Of a stretch of 64,000 nucleotides of DNA, positions 1 to 11,900 are shown one piece after another. The notes beneath the pieces were generated by a model, which had not been told where the DNA came from, did no database searches, and saw nothing but the letters and a program-made list of their open reading frames with translations. The stretch is from Strobilurus pachycystidiatus (Eukaryota > Basidiomycota > Agaricomycetes > Agaricales > Physalacriaceae): NCBI GenBank assembly GCA_019915135.1, contig JAHLMK010000005.1, positions 124,001 to 188,000 of the forward strand, given 5' to 3'. Position 1 is the stretch's first letter; each line of letters starts with the position of its first letter. The translations under genes were made by a program, and so were the position numbers.

Positions 1-1497
1 AAACACCATGATGACTGACGAGGAAAAGGCGGAGCTGGAGGCTCAGATGAACGGCACCGACAAACCGTCCGTATCAGTCGCGCCCAGTACTCCACCTGTT
101 GGCTCATCACCCCCGCCAACGGCGACCTCGACGGAAGGAACGCGTCCCTCATCTCCTGCGGTTCCCACTCCTGCTTCTGCTTCGGCGCCCGCAACACCTT
201 CACGACCGGAAGCTGGGACACTGCATTCATCCTCCCTGGTTGTACACGAACAAGGCAAAGAGTCTTCATCCACACCGTCTCTATCGCCCAGTACGAAAGA
301 TCATGAACGAGAAGCCGCCAAGGAAGCCGCAGCCCGCCGGAAGAAGCAGGCGGCAGAACAGAAAGAGAAGGTCAGGGAACTTGAGAGGGAGAGACGAAAG
401 GTCATGGAGGCTCGTGTCACTGCTCTAACGGCGAAGGCAATCGAGCGTCTGCGTCCGTTTGTCGATGCAAAACATCCCGGAGAGAAGGGTGACCCAGAGA
501 CCGCGGCATTCGAAGCAAGGATACGTTTGGAGGCAGAGGATCTGAAGCTTGAGAGCTTTGGCATCGAGGTACGAGTCTCTTGTTTTATGTGAACCGCCCG
601 CTGACGCTTGAGTAGCTACTTCATACAATCGGAAATGTCTACATCATGAAGGCCACATCTTTCCTCAAGTCCAGGAAATTCCTTGGAATGTAAGGCTACA
701 AATTGATGTCCTTATCGTCTTCTAATTTTCTTAGTCCCGGCTTCTTCTCCCGGTTAAAGGAGAAGGGCGCGATGGCTAAGGAAGTGTGGGGAGTTGTCGG
801 AAGCGCGTACGTCCGACATTATTTTATTCTGGTCTCATTCTCACGATGCTTATAGTCTGAGCGTACGTGAGACTATGCTGGTATGGATGAAACATCTATT
901 CTCCCTCTGCCACTGAAGCTCACATCCTCAACAGGAAATGGAGAAATTGCAAGCGAAAGGAGAAGTTGCAGAGGAAGAGTTGAAGGCCTTGGAGATGGAT
1001 GTCACCGGCAAAGTACGTTTATTCCCGTCATATCGTACGGGTTCTGACCAGAGCGTTCTAGATTCTGTTGGCTTCCTGGCGCGGAGCCCGATTTGAGGTG
1101 ACGCAGGTCTTGAGAGATGTCATTGACCAAGTCCTGAAAGAGCCCGGTGTATCCGATGCGGTTTTGTATAACCGTGCCAGGGTACGCGCCCTGCAATCAT
1201 TCACCTGTCTTTCAACTTAACTTCAATCAGGGTTTACTCCTCATTGGTGCGATCTTCAAATCGACGCAACCAGACGAGTCGGACGAGGAACGCAGAGAGC
1301 TAGAAAGGTATACGATGTTTCAACCGTTCATCGGCCACTTACTCACTCTACGCAGGATGGTGGCTGCTGCTGCTGCTCCCAAGAAGCCAAAGAAGGGCAA
1401 GAAAGAAGACGCTGCCCATCATGCGGCCCCTGCACCGACAGCCTCTCCAGTCAAGGAAGAAGTCCCTCCAGCTGCATCTACGACGACGACAGCATAG
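1..1497 (+). CDS. DnaJ-X domain co-chaperone, Caj1/Djp1-like (5' end missing)
   Basis: The reading frame is already open at the left edge, so the N-terminal J domain and start codon lie outside the window. The visible part begins with an acidic stretch and a Ser/Pro/Thr-rich linker (to about 280), then a charged helix (ERERRKVMEARVTALTAKAI) and the DnaJ-X core. That core continues in exon 2 as LLHTIGNVYIMKATSFL and later as ASWRGARFEVTQVLRDVIDQ. I read introns near 569-615, 692-734, 807-856, 867-934, 1012-1061, 1183-1230 and 1308-1355. The tail is Ala/Pro/Lys-rich (KKPKKGKKE) and ends at 1497. In yeast, Caj1 and Djp1 are cytosolic Hsp40s that work with Hsp70; Djp1 helps peroxisomal import. 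Assignment rests on the X domain order. The gene converges with the M20 gene, 235 bp downstream. Confidence 0.85.
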
Positions 1498-1732
1498 TGG
1501 CTCAAGCCTATATCCACCCTCAATCTATGTCTTCATCGGCCTGCGAACGTTTTTTGTTTAGTCTTTGGGCCATGTTATCCTAATGGAATTTTATCTTAAT
1601 CATTTCCCACCTTATTTCACTACCTATCGTACACATTGTGATCCGACCTATGACCATAGAGCCTCCTTTGGACTGCGAACCCCTTAGACTTCCGGTAGAT
1701 ACTAGTAAACATTCACGACCGACCGCTCGCTC

Positions 1733-3929
1733 TCAAGATTGTCGTGGCGTAAAAACGGCCTGGACCTAAATTAGCAGATGTCAGCATTGAGGGGGCCATG
1801 TTCAGTTGGGAACTTGCCTCTTGGAAGAACTTGTCGTCATGGGCTACCTTGAACGCTGTGAGAGCAAGTCCTTTCGTGACCTTCATGGTGGCGGTATGGG
1901 CAGCTGGCGTTGCTGCAGCCTTGGTAAAGGCAGGCGTGTGGTTTCCACCGTTCGCCTCCGTCGGTATTGCTTGGAAAAGATCAGACTTTCTTGGTCGGGG
2001 ATGTAGTTCGGATGCTTACAGTACGCGGGATGAAGAGAAGGGAGTTCTGTGAGAAATTTCTTCAAGTCAGGATCTCTCCTCCGGCTCGGCAATATGTCGA
2101 TACGACCGACTCACCAAAAGATACGTTTCCCTAGTAGCGTGATGAGCGTCAGCAGATGGGACAACCAGCCGGAAGGGACGGGGCTTACAAAATCGGTGGA
2201 TGCTGATGTGCCTTGTGTAGGTATAGCTATCATACCATCGTTTCTCTTCACAGCCCTTATGAACTCCTTGGCTGAGACAGACATTAACGAGCGCAGAGGA
2301 TCTGGAGATCAATCTCAGCTTACCGAGTGCGTCATTTTGTATGAGCTGGTAGTAAGGCACTCCCATCTTCATAGATACCTTGCACCCTGTCGCTATCGAA
2401 GCAGCCCTACGACGACATGTCAGCAGGAAGCGATACGGATGTTGCTTTGCCTACGTGAAGCACGCTTTGACGCGCTCCGTCAGAGCGGCAGCCTCCTCGA
2501 TAGTTGGCGCTCTCACGAGCCAGGACAGAGTAGCGTTATCAGGGATCACTACGTTCCCAGTTAGCTTATAGGCTCTTTACCAGCAGGATCTCGGACTGCC
2601 TACCGTTGGGGAGCCAATCTTTGCCACCTAAGACACCGTGAATGCGGCATTCCGGTCTCATCTGCTGACGAAGGACCGCTATACTGGAGTAGGCTAGGAA
2701 TGCGGCGTCCAGCGCATTGATTCCCTCCCTAGCAACCATATATCATGAGGGTCAAGACACGAGCGGAATTAAGGTAGGTGCGTACCATGGAGAAGCGGCG
2801 GCGTGCGCACTATATTCTGTCAGACTTTAGAGAGCGTATACCGGGAAATTTTCGCACCTATGTCCCGTATACTGAACCTCGATGGTTTGGATTGCGCTAG
2901 AAGTCCCGGTGTTGACCGTATTGGAGGGTCCAGGACTCGGATGGCACCTGGTGAATATCGTTACTGCTGTTCAGCGCAAGACTCCGAATTGCATACATGA
3001 GACAAACGTCCATCTCCTTATATCCTCCGCGCTTCAAGAGAAGGACCTTGCCTCCGCCACCTTCTTCCGCTGAATAGCAGTCAATTGAGAGTCTCACTGT
3101 GAGCCTATCAAGCATTTACCAGGCGTTCCGAGTAATATAATCTTTCCCGGAGTGTTGCTAGAGAGCAACGCTGCTTTAAGTGCCAGGGCCGTGCCACATC
3201 CGCTGATTGCGATGAGGTTATGGCCACATGCGTGTCCAATGCCGCTAAGCGCGTCCATTTCTTAAGCAGAGTGAACGATTAGACACGGCGTTGTTTCACG
3301 AGACCGTCATTACCAGAATTTATTCCGATGACCCGCCCGCCTTTACCATGTGTATATTCGGCGCGCCATGCGGTTTCCAGGCCAAGATAATGAGGCGTAA
3401 TGGTAAAACCGTGCTTTGACATGAACGTGGTCAACAAGTTATGAGCGTATCTGAAAGATTCCGGATGTCAGTGCTCCACTTCCAGTGAGGGCGGGATGTC
3501 GTGACCTTTCATCGAAACTGGTCTCCGGGTGGCCTAGTACAACGGGTTCCAGAACGGAAATGATCAACGGTCAGAGGGCTCACTGTGGATGTCCAGGCTC
3601 AGGCTCCGAAGGTCAGCGTCAAGGTCATCAACCGTCTCATTGATGACTTGTGCGATGTCGGAGTCGGCTACGCTAGGTGGAGTGTACTCTGGAAGTGGAT
3701 CTTCGAGGTCCCAGCGTTCAGAGCCAAACGAGTAGTTGCAGCACAGATTCAGCGTCGAGCTGCATCCAGAGTGCTAGGATGGAACTCCATCAATACACCG
3801 CACCAGTCACGACGACGAGACACCGCTTACCTTGTCATGATGGCAACTGGCCTCGGCATTCTTCTCTCGAGGCTCTGAGCGAGCTTTGGTGCGCTTGAAG
3901 AGTCCAGTGAAGCAGCCCGCCTGAGACAT
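1733..3929 (-). CDS. M20 family (M20D-like) amidohydrolase/dipeptidase
   Basis: The spliced minus-strand product starts MSQAGCFTGLFKRTKARSEP at 3929 and ends VQAVFTPRQS at 1733. In order it shows HSHPETSFDERYAHNLLTTF, NSEMDALSGIGHACGHNLIA (metal-binding region), GTPAEEGGGGK (catalytic acids), MCHPSPGPSNTVNTG, TGHSAHAAASPWEGINALDA (dimerisation domain), GGKDWLPNVIPDNATLSW, GTSASTDFGNVS and AIPTEANGGNHTPAFTKAAA. These match the M20D/PM20D2-type fungal amidohydrolases, which cleave dipeptide or acyl-amino-acid amide bonds with two metal ions. At least ten short introns are needed; one appears to be GC-AG (1766-1817). No frameshift was needed, so the gene looks intact, about 450 residues. No signal peptide is evident, which suggests a cytosolic enzyme. 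The substrate cannot be told from sequence. Confidence 0.85.
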
Positions 3930-5988
3930 GATATGAGAGTGAATCGCTGGAGGAGGAGATGCAAGTCGACTGACCCTGATGAACAGTGTTATCCGGCTTT
4001 TATACTTATGGTGGCCGGCGACCTGCAAGGCACAGGTGGGAGATAAAATTCTTTAAACGATCGCTGACGCGCTTCTGATCAATCATCGAGATCATCTCCC
4101 GGCGCGTCTCCCCCTCCCGTAAAGTTCGGATCTGCATAAGCTCATACAAATGTTTTGTGATATGTAACTTTGACACGATGGGACGCAGGAAGCATGCCGA
4201 AACTCGAGGACCTTGTGGATCCGTGTGATGTCTGAATGGTTTTCAAGGCATCGTGATTCGTGAGAGGGTGGGAGTTGACGATGTCTGTGCGAACAACTTG
4301 TTGATTTTCCAGAATTAGCCGCCGAGGCGATGCTATCGGGGTCGCCGCTCGGGTTAGTCGGGTTACACAGTAGGTTCGGGATTCCTCTGGCGGATGTGTG
4401 TAATTACCATAACCCTCGGCCGAGATAGCCTGGACTGTCTTTTGTACATGTTGCATTTCTATGGAAAGCTCGGGTGAGATACGGTCGTAGGTCCGCCATT
4501 GTAGTAACTTCGTGGAGTGCCAACACTGGCAGACGCGACGACAAACGACGTTGAGTTGGTCGCCTGGAAATTGCCTGAGGGTTGATTGACGGACGTTAGA
4601 TGGCGTCGTTCGGAGCGGGATTCGGGGACCAGATACCACGGGTCAACACCCGATTGCGTGAGGAGCGCAAGGACAGAGTGCAAGTACAGAGTTCGATCAA
4701 AATAGTACTTGCCTTACTAAAAAGATTTGCTAGAATACCTTGCGTTGCTTGCCCAGGGAGTGGGCAGCATGCCAAGATGACGTTCGCGTCTGCCTCGTTC
4801 CCGGGAATCGAGGATGAACGGTTGTCAAGTGTCTATACAGGTAGAGTCTCACCGGCTATGAAGGACATTTGTCGAGTCCCGTTATACACTTCGAAGTTCG
4901 CGCAACGTATGACTGAATCTGGGACCGGCGCACGACAGGACGGGCAGCACGGGTTCCGACGCAGTCTCGCCGAATTTTTTGATATACAGTCAGCTGTTTC
5001 AGCTTTGACGCGTGCACACTGCAATACGACGGCGCCAGTACTATTTCGAGTGAGATCTGGGGAGGTTATCAGTTACGAGCGAGGCGCAATCAGAACTTGT
5101 CGGGCGAGAGTGATCTTTGGACTACAGGTGACACTTGGGGGTGTTCAGAGCGCGTGTCATTGTACCCTTCAGTTTCGTGAACGATTTGGATGCGAGAAAG
5201 GAAAGACCGTGACCACGCCGTGCCGGTTCTAGATCACGACGCAGTTATCTCCTTTCGACCACCACCTTCGCTCGTCGTATCATTCGGAATCCACCTCCTA
5301 GTCAGGCCCTTAGTGCTAGCATTACACCCAATCTTGCAAGATCTGTGTGGAGCGATTCTCCTTGTGCCTCTGATCAGAGGCAGACGCGCAAAACACGCTT
5401 CATGAGTATCTGCTCTAGTGTAGATCAGTAGACTTACTTCAAGGCCGAGCAAGCTAGGAGAAACTAATAAAGAGGCACATGGACTTTCGTCGTGACTCGT
5501 TGAGCAGAAGTTTTGACTTTGCACTAAGCCAAGTCTTCCTCCTCTCGCTACGTGAAGTTCTAACCCCACATGACTTCAAGTCAAGTTATTCGCGTCTAAA
5601 TATCATGACATCGATACAGAGGTGCAATGATCTTGAAATATGTCTTTTGTGTACATGTTGTCCACCTACTAAGGATAGGTTTCTCGTGACGAAGGCGCCA
5701 CGAGCACAACGATGACACTAGTAGGATATGAGCAGGTGTCAATGCTTGTGGTTGAGTTATACCAAATGATGACATCTTCCCAGCATTTGTAGGTTTCACA
5801 ACAAGGTAAAATCAAGTACAATGCGCTCTCTTCACTCACAAGACTGACCTTGGTGTAATAAATCACAAGTGTTGACTTTACACGCTATTGTTGTGTCGTG
5901 TTTCCTTCGAACGGCACAGGGCACAAGTAGGGCACAGCGTCACTGGTCGGCATTTGATCAGTGCCCATATTGCGTTGACCGCCATCCC
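3930..5988. other. 2-kb divergent region between the M20 gene and TOR
   Basis: No gene can be assigned here. Two moderately long open frames exist: 4600-5232 on plus (210 codons) and 4142-4639 on minus (165 codons). Neither shows a recognisable domain, and they overlap each other by 40 bp. The stretch must hold the promoters of both flanking genes. The frames could be chance or relic coding sequence. Confidence 0.4.
3998..4004 (-). promoter_or_regulatory. TATA box of the M20 gene
   Basis: TATAAAA on the minus strand lies 69 nt upstream of the M20 start codon at 3929. Spacing suits a core promoter with a short leader. Function is inferred from motif and position only. Confidence 0.45.
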
Positions 5989-8900
5989 ATGGCGTCCAAC
6001 GTGCAGTCGGCTCAGGCCGACGTGCTGACGCAGGTATTCCAGGGCCTCAAAAACAAGAATCCGGATACGCGGCTGGAGGCTGCCGTCAAGCTCAGGCGCT
6101 ATGTATGCCTGCTGCCATTGATGCTGTATGCACTCGCTAACTCCAGCGTTCTCAGGTCTCGACAACAGTCGCGGAAATGAGCCCAGATGCCGCCACAAAG
6201 CTCTGGGATGACAGCATCAACCGCAGGTTGTTCGACCTGATGCATAGCCAGAACACCACGGAAAACTTTGGCGGTCTGCTCGCAATAGGCGCGTCCGGCT
6301 CTCTCTATAGCCTCCTGCCGTCCCTCTTACTCCGTTGATATAGACCATCTGCTCGAGATCACCAGCGGCGAAACCATCGAATCTAAAGTCAACCTCTTTC
6401 GCTTCTACAACTACGTTAAACACCTCTTCCCTCACTCCGATGTCAACCTCATGCTCGTCGCCTCCAAAACGCTTGGCCAGATCGCCCAGATTGGGGGCTC
6501 CGCCTTTGGAGATCGTTTCATGGATTACGAGGTTCCAGCCGCCATCGAACTCATGCATCCGGAGAAGCAGGAGTCTCCACGATATGCCGGTGTCCTCATC
6601 CTCAAGGAGCTCGCCCGCAACAGCCCCGGATATTTCCATTCCCATATTAGCCTGGTCTTTGAGAACATTCTTGTTGCCCTTCGCGATCAGCGCGTTATAG
6701 TTCGCGAAGGCGCAGCAGAGTTACTGGCCGCGTGTCTGGAGATCATCACACAGCGAGAGCGTCAGACACGGAACACCTATCTCAACAAGATCCTACAGGA
6801 TGCTCAGGCTGGTCTCCGAATGCCGCAAGCGGAAGTAATTCACGGCTCGTTGCTAACGTATCGCGAGCTTCTCCTCCATGCTGGAATGGTATGCGTATCC
6901 TTAGACATTGACACTCCGTCTTATCATTCTATTAGTTCATGAGGGAAACTTACATGGACACGGCAGAGAAAATATTGCGCTTCCGCGTTCATCGCGACCA
7001 CCTCGTTCGCAAACAGGTCATAGCGATGATACCGTCGCTTGCCGCATACGACACACAGACATTCAAGGAGAATTATCTCGTAAAGTCGATGAGCCATTTG
7101 TTGACACAGCTCGAGAAGCCGCATGAACGACACTTTGGTGCGTCTTTACCTGCAGTTTTGAGTCACATCTGATCAGTCTCAAGCTTTCATTGCCATCGGT
7201 CATACTGCCAGCGCCATCGGCAGCGACATCAAGCCTTTCTTAGAGTCGATCATGACCCACATCAAGACAGGCTTGCAGAATCGAGGGTAAGAGACTGCGT
7301 CGCGTCCCTTCTCTAGCTAAATTATCCGCAGGAGAAAGAACACTATATCTGAAGAGCCAATCTTCCAATGCATTGGGATGCTGGCGGCTGCTGTGGGACC
7401 TCATCTCACGAAACTCTTACACGATCAGTTGGATCTCATGTTCGCTGCCGGTCTCAGCGAGCCTCTGTGTCAGGCGCTTTCCGCCATCGTTCATTCAATC
7501 TCTCCTCTATTGGCTACAATCCAAGGTTAGTGCGCCCCTGGTATCGCGTGAGCTACCCCTCATCGCGTGTCAGACAAGCTGTTGGATTTACTGTCTATGA
7601 TCCTAAGCGGGCAGCCGTACAAACCGCTTGGAGCTCCCGCCAATCTGACTCGAAACGAGAGTTCCACTTCACATCGAGAACTTACGGCTCAGGTGCTTTC
7701 GTTCGACCACCTTCCCGTGGGTTACCCTCTGACTATCATATGTGCAGGCTGCTGCCAATGAGAAGAATCCGGAGACAATCACGTTGGCGTTGACGACATT
7801 AGGATCCTTTGACTTTAGTGGTGCGCCTCGCCTCGTCTTGTGTGCAATGATCAAGGCTCATTCATGTTCTCAGGACATCTCTTGAATGAGTTTGTTCAAG
7901 CGTGTGCTCTGCCCTATCTTGAGGATGACCATGCAGATGTGAGGCGTGCTGCCGCATTGACCTGCTGTCGACTTTTCCTTCGAGACCCCATCTGCTACCA
8001 ATCCAGCAGCCACGCTACAGAAATCATCGACGATGTTCTCGATAAACTTCTCACTGTCGGTATTGCAGATCCAGGTGGGATTTCATAGTTTCTCTTCCGG
8101 GGTACACTCCTGATCACCTGCAGATTCGAGCATACGACATACTGTCTTGTCATCTCTCCACGAACGTTTCGATCGTCACCTCGCCCAGGCAGAGAACGTT
8201 CGCTCCCTCTTCATTGCGTTGAACGACGAGGAACAGGAGAATCGAATCACTGCAGTTTCATTGATTGGACGTCTGGCGAAACACAACCCGGCTTATGTCG
8301 TGCCCTCGTTGAGGAAGGCCCTCATCCAGCTCTTGACGGAGCTGGAATATACCACGGTCCTGTATGTACTTGGCCCTTCGTCCAAGGGCGATATACTCAT
8401 TTTTTACCTAGCCGTAATCGCGAAGAATGCACACGGTTGCTGTCGCTTCTCATAAGCGCAACGCAGAGGCTCATTAAGCCGTATGCGATCCCCATCCTGC
8501 GCGTGCTCTTGAAGAAGGCAAATGACACGAACTCGACGGTCGCATCGAACGTGCTCAACTGTATTGGAGAGTTGACATGCGTGGCTGGAGAAGATACCAT
8601 AGATTATGTCGGGGAAATCATGCAGGTTCTGACCGCCAAACTTTCCGATCCGTCGCTCAGTGAGAGAGACGCTGCGCTCCACACCCTTGGCCAGGTGTGC
8701 TCGAGCACGGGCTATGTCATCACGCCCCTTGTCGACTACCCTCAGTTACTGAACCTCTTGGGAAAGATCTTGAAGTCGGAGAACTCTCAGAGTATTCGAC
8801 GGGAGGTGGTCAAGGTTCTTGGGATCCTAGGAGCAGTCGATCCTTACAAGCGGAAGGTAGTCACGGTTTTCTCTGTGCCGTGCTCACTGGTTGACCATTG

Positions 8901-11900
8901 TTTAGGGCAGTCCGATGGAGGATCTTTCCAGCGAGACGATGATCACTGCCGTCAACCAAGTCCCCCTCGGCCAGAACGCCGCTGTGGTGACAGACGACTA
9001 CTTCCAGAACGTGGTCATCAAGTCTTTGCTCTCGATTCTCAAAGATCAGTCTTTGAACAGTCACCATCATATGGCCATCGAGGCAGTGATGTCTATCTTC
9101 AAGACACAGGGCCTCAAATGCGCCGCGTTCTTGCCACAGGTATTACCTCTATTCGTCGGAATATAGTAGCTAAGCCTGATCTCTTGTTAGATTATCCCAG
9201 CTTTCACTACTGTCACTCGTCAATCGACCGCTCGCGTCCAGGAATTCCACTTGCAGCAGTTGACCATCCTGGTCGGCATCATCAAGCAGCACATACGCAG
9301 CTACATGCCGATCATCTTCAACCTCATCACGGAGATATGGGAAAACGTTCCACTGCAGCTGCCCCTCGTCTCACTTATCGAGGCCTTGAGCAAGGCTTTG
9401 AGTGCAGAGTTCAAGCCCTTTCTGCCTACGGTCATTCCACTCGTGCTCAAAGTTTTCGACGGGGAATTGAACGACAAGAGAGTTAGCACCCAGATCAAGA
9501 TTTTTGACGCCTTCCAAACCTTTGGGGCCAATATTGAGGAGTACCTTCATCTGGTCATTCCCTTGATCGTTCGTGCGTACGACCGTATCGACGGCACGAC
9601 ACCGCTGCGGAAGAAGGCCATCCAAACGATAGACGGGCTCTCAAAGCGGGTCAACTTTTCTGATCATGCGTCGCGGATCGTCCATCCTCTGGTCCGGGTC
9701 TTGGAGTCCGGCAATAACGAGTTGCGCCAAACGGCAATGGACACACTGTGCTCTCTATGCGTGCAGTTTGGTGCGGATTTCGCGATATTTGTGCCGACGA
9801 TCAACAAAGTGCGTCTTACAATTGCGTGCTTTAATCTGACTGACCACAATAAAGTGTCTCGTGCGCCATCGTATACAACACGCCAAGTACGAGAGCTTGA
9901 TCATGAAACTGTTGAACGGCGAACAGCTACCCCAAGAACCGAGCGTATTGGAGCTGCTGTAAGTTCGTTGCCTTCAAACGTGACCGGTTCTCTGACTTCG
10001 ATTGCTAGCTCGATCGAGAATGCGAAATCTGCGGAATTCCCTGCACCGGCGGCCGAGGCGGCGAAACTGGCCGTGAACCAGCAACATCTGAAAACGGCCT
10101 GGGACACTTCTTTGACCAGTACCAAGGATGATTGGAACGAATGGATTCACCGGCTGACCGTGGAGCTGATGAAGGAATCGCCTTCGCATGCCTTGCGCGC
10201 ATGTATGAGTCTGGTGGACACCCACACCCCCCTCGCCAGAGAATTGTTCAACCCCGCCTTCCTGTCCTGTTGGGGCGAGTTATATGAACAATATCAGGTG
10301 CGAATTCTCGTCTTCTGTCGTGATGTTGTTTTATTGATATTCTCACAGGAAGACCTTGTGCGTTCCATTGAAACAGCTTTGACTTCAAACTCTGCACCCA
10401 GTGATCTCATCCATCGTCTTCTCAGCCTCGCTGAATTCATGGAACACGAAGAGAAGCAGCTGCCAATCGAGCATGGGATTCTTGGTGAATGTGCCCTCAA
10501 AAACCTTGCGTATGCCAAAGCCATGCATTACAAGGAATCGGAGTATTTCTCTGAAGCTTCGCCGGCGACCATTGAGGCCATCATCTCTATCAACACGCGT
10601 CTCCAACAGCAGGATGCTGCATGGGGTACTCTGGTGATGGCTCACGAGCGATACGATGTTACGAAGCAGGAAGAGTGGTACGAGCGACTCGGACGCTGGC
10701 AGGAGGCACTGGAGGCTTACGACAACAAAGCTATGACGGAGCAACCGTCTCCAGAGATCCAGATCGGCCGCATGAAGTGTCTCCACGCTCTTGGGGAGTG
10801 GGATCAACTGACGGCGCAAGTCGAAGAAGTGTGGGCCAACGCTAGCCAGGTGAACCGTCGCGAGATCGCGCCGATAGCGGCAGCGGCAGCGTGGTCGTTG
10901 AGTGACTGGGACGCGATGGAGGAATACATCGCAACGATGAATCCGGATGCATCTGACCGATACTTCTATCGTGCCATTCTCTCTGTTCATCAGAATCAAT
11001 TCCCGAAGGCTCTTCTTCATATCGCCAAAGCACGGGATCTTCTCGACCCAGAACTGACCTCGTTCGTCGGAGAAGGTTACGGACGGTCCTACAAGTGAGA
11101 ATCTTCTATCCATCGACTGCTTCATGCTGATGTTTCATTTGCAGCATCATGGTTCGCGCACAGATGTTATCGGAACTCGAGGAGATCATCGCCTACAAAC
11201 AACATGCTGATCAGCCTGAGCGACAACAGACTATGCGGAAGACGTGGATCAAACGGTAAGTCGGCTATACGCTGCTCCCTTCAGGTGTTGACTTTGCTGT
11301 GAAGACTCCAGGGATGCCAGAAAGAAGTCGAGGTCTGGCAACGGATACTTCAAGTTCGCACGCTGGTTCTCCAGCCCGAGGACGACCCAGCGATGTGGAT
11401 CAAGTTTGCGAATTTGTGTAGGAAGTCCGATCGTATGGCCTTGGCTGGTAAGACCATCAACACTCTGCTTGATCCCCATGTTGGCGAGAACGTAAGCTTG
11501 CACTCTCCGCCTTGTGCGATATGTCCTCTCATTGTTTTCAGTTCTCCCTGCAGCATGTGCGAGATCAGCGAATGAAGGCACCTCCGAACGTCGTTTACGC
11601 GCACTTGAAATTCATGTGGGCGACCGGATCGAAAGCAGACAGTCTAACGTACCTTCGCCAATTCTCTGCCAATCTTGCGCGGGATCTGCAGACCGAAGAT
11701 ACGCACATGCACCCTTGGGTAACGCGAGAACGGAAGAGCCAACTATCCAAGCTTCTTGCTCGTTGCTATTTCAAACAGGGTCAATGGCAGATGAAATCGA
11801 GTGAACGTTGGGTCGAAGTTTGTCATCTGCGTACCGTGTCAGACGCTCTTACTCAACGTATTTGTAGACCGACGTGAAAGGCATACTTCACTGCTATGTT

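Noticed and set aside
10385..11125. 246-codon minus-strand open frame inside TOR
   Set aside because: It lies antisense to the conserved FAT exon and shows no domain character; a shadow of a GC-rich coding exon.
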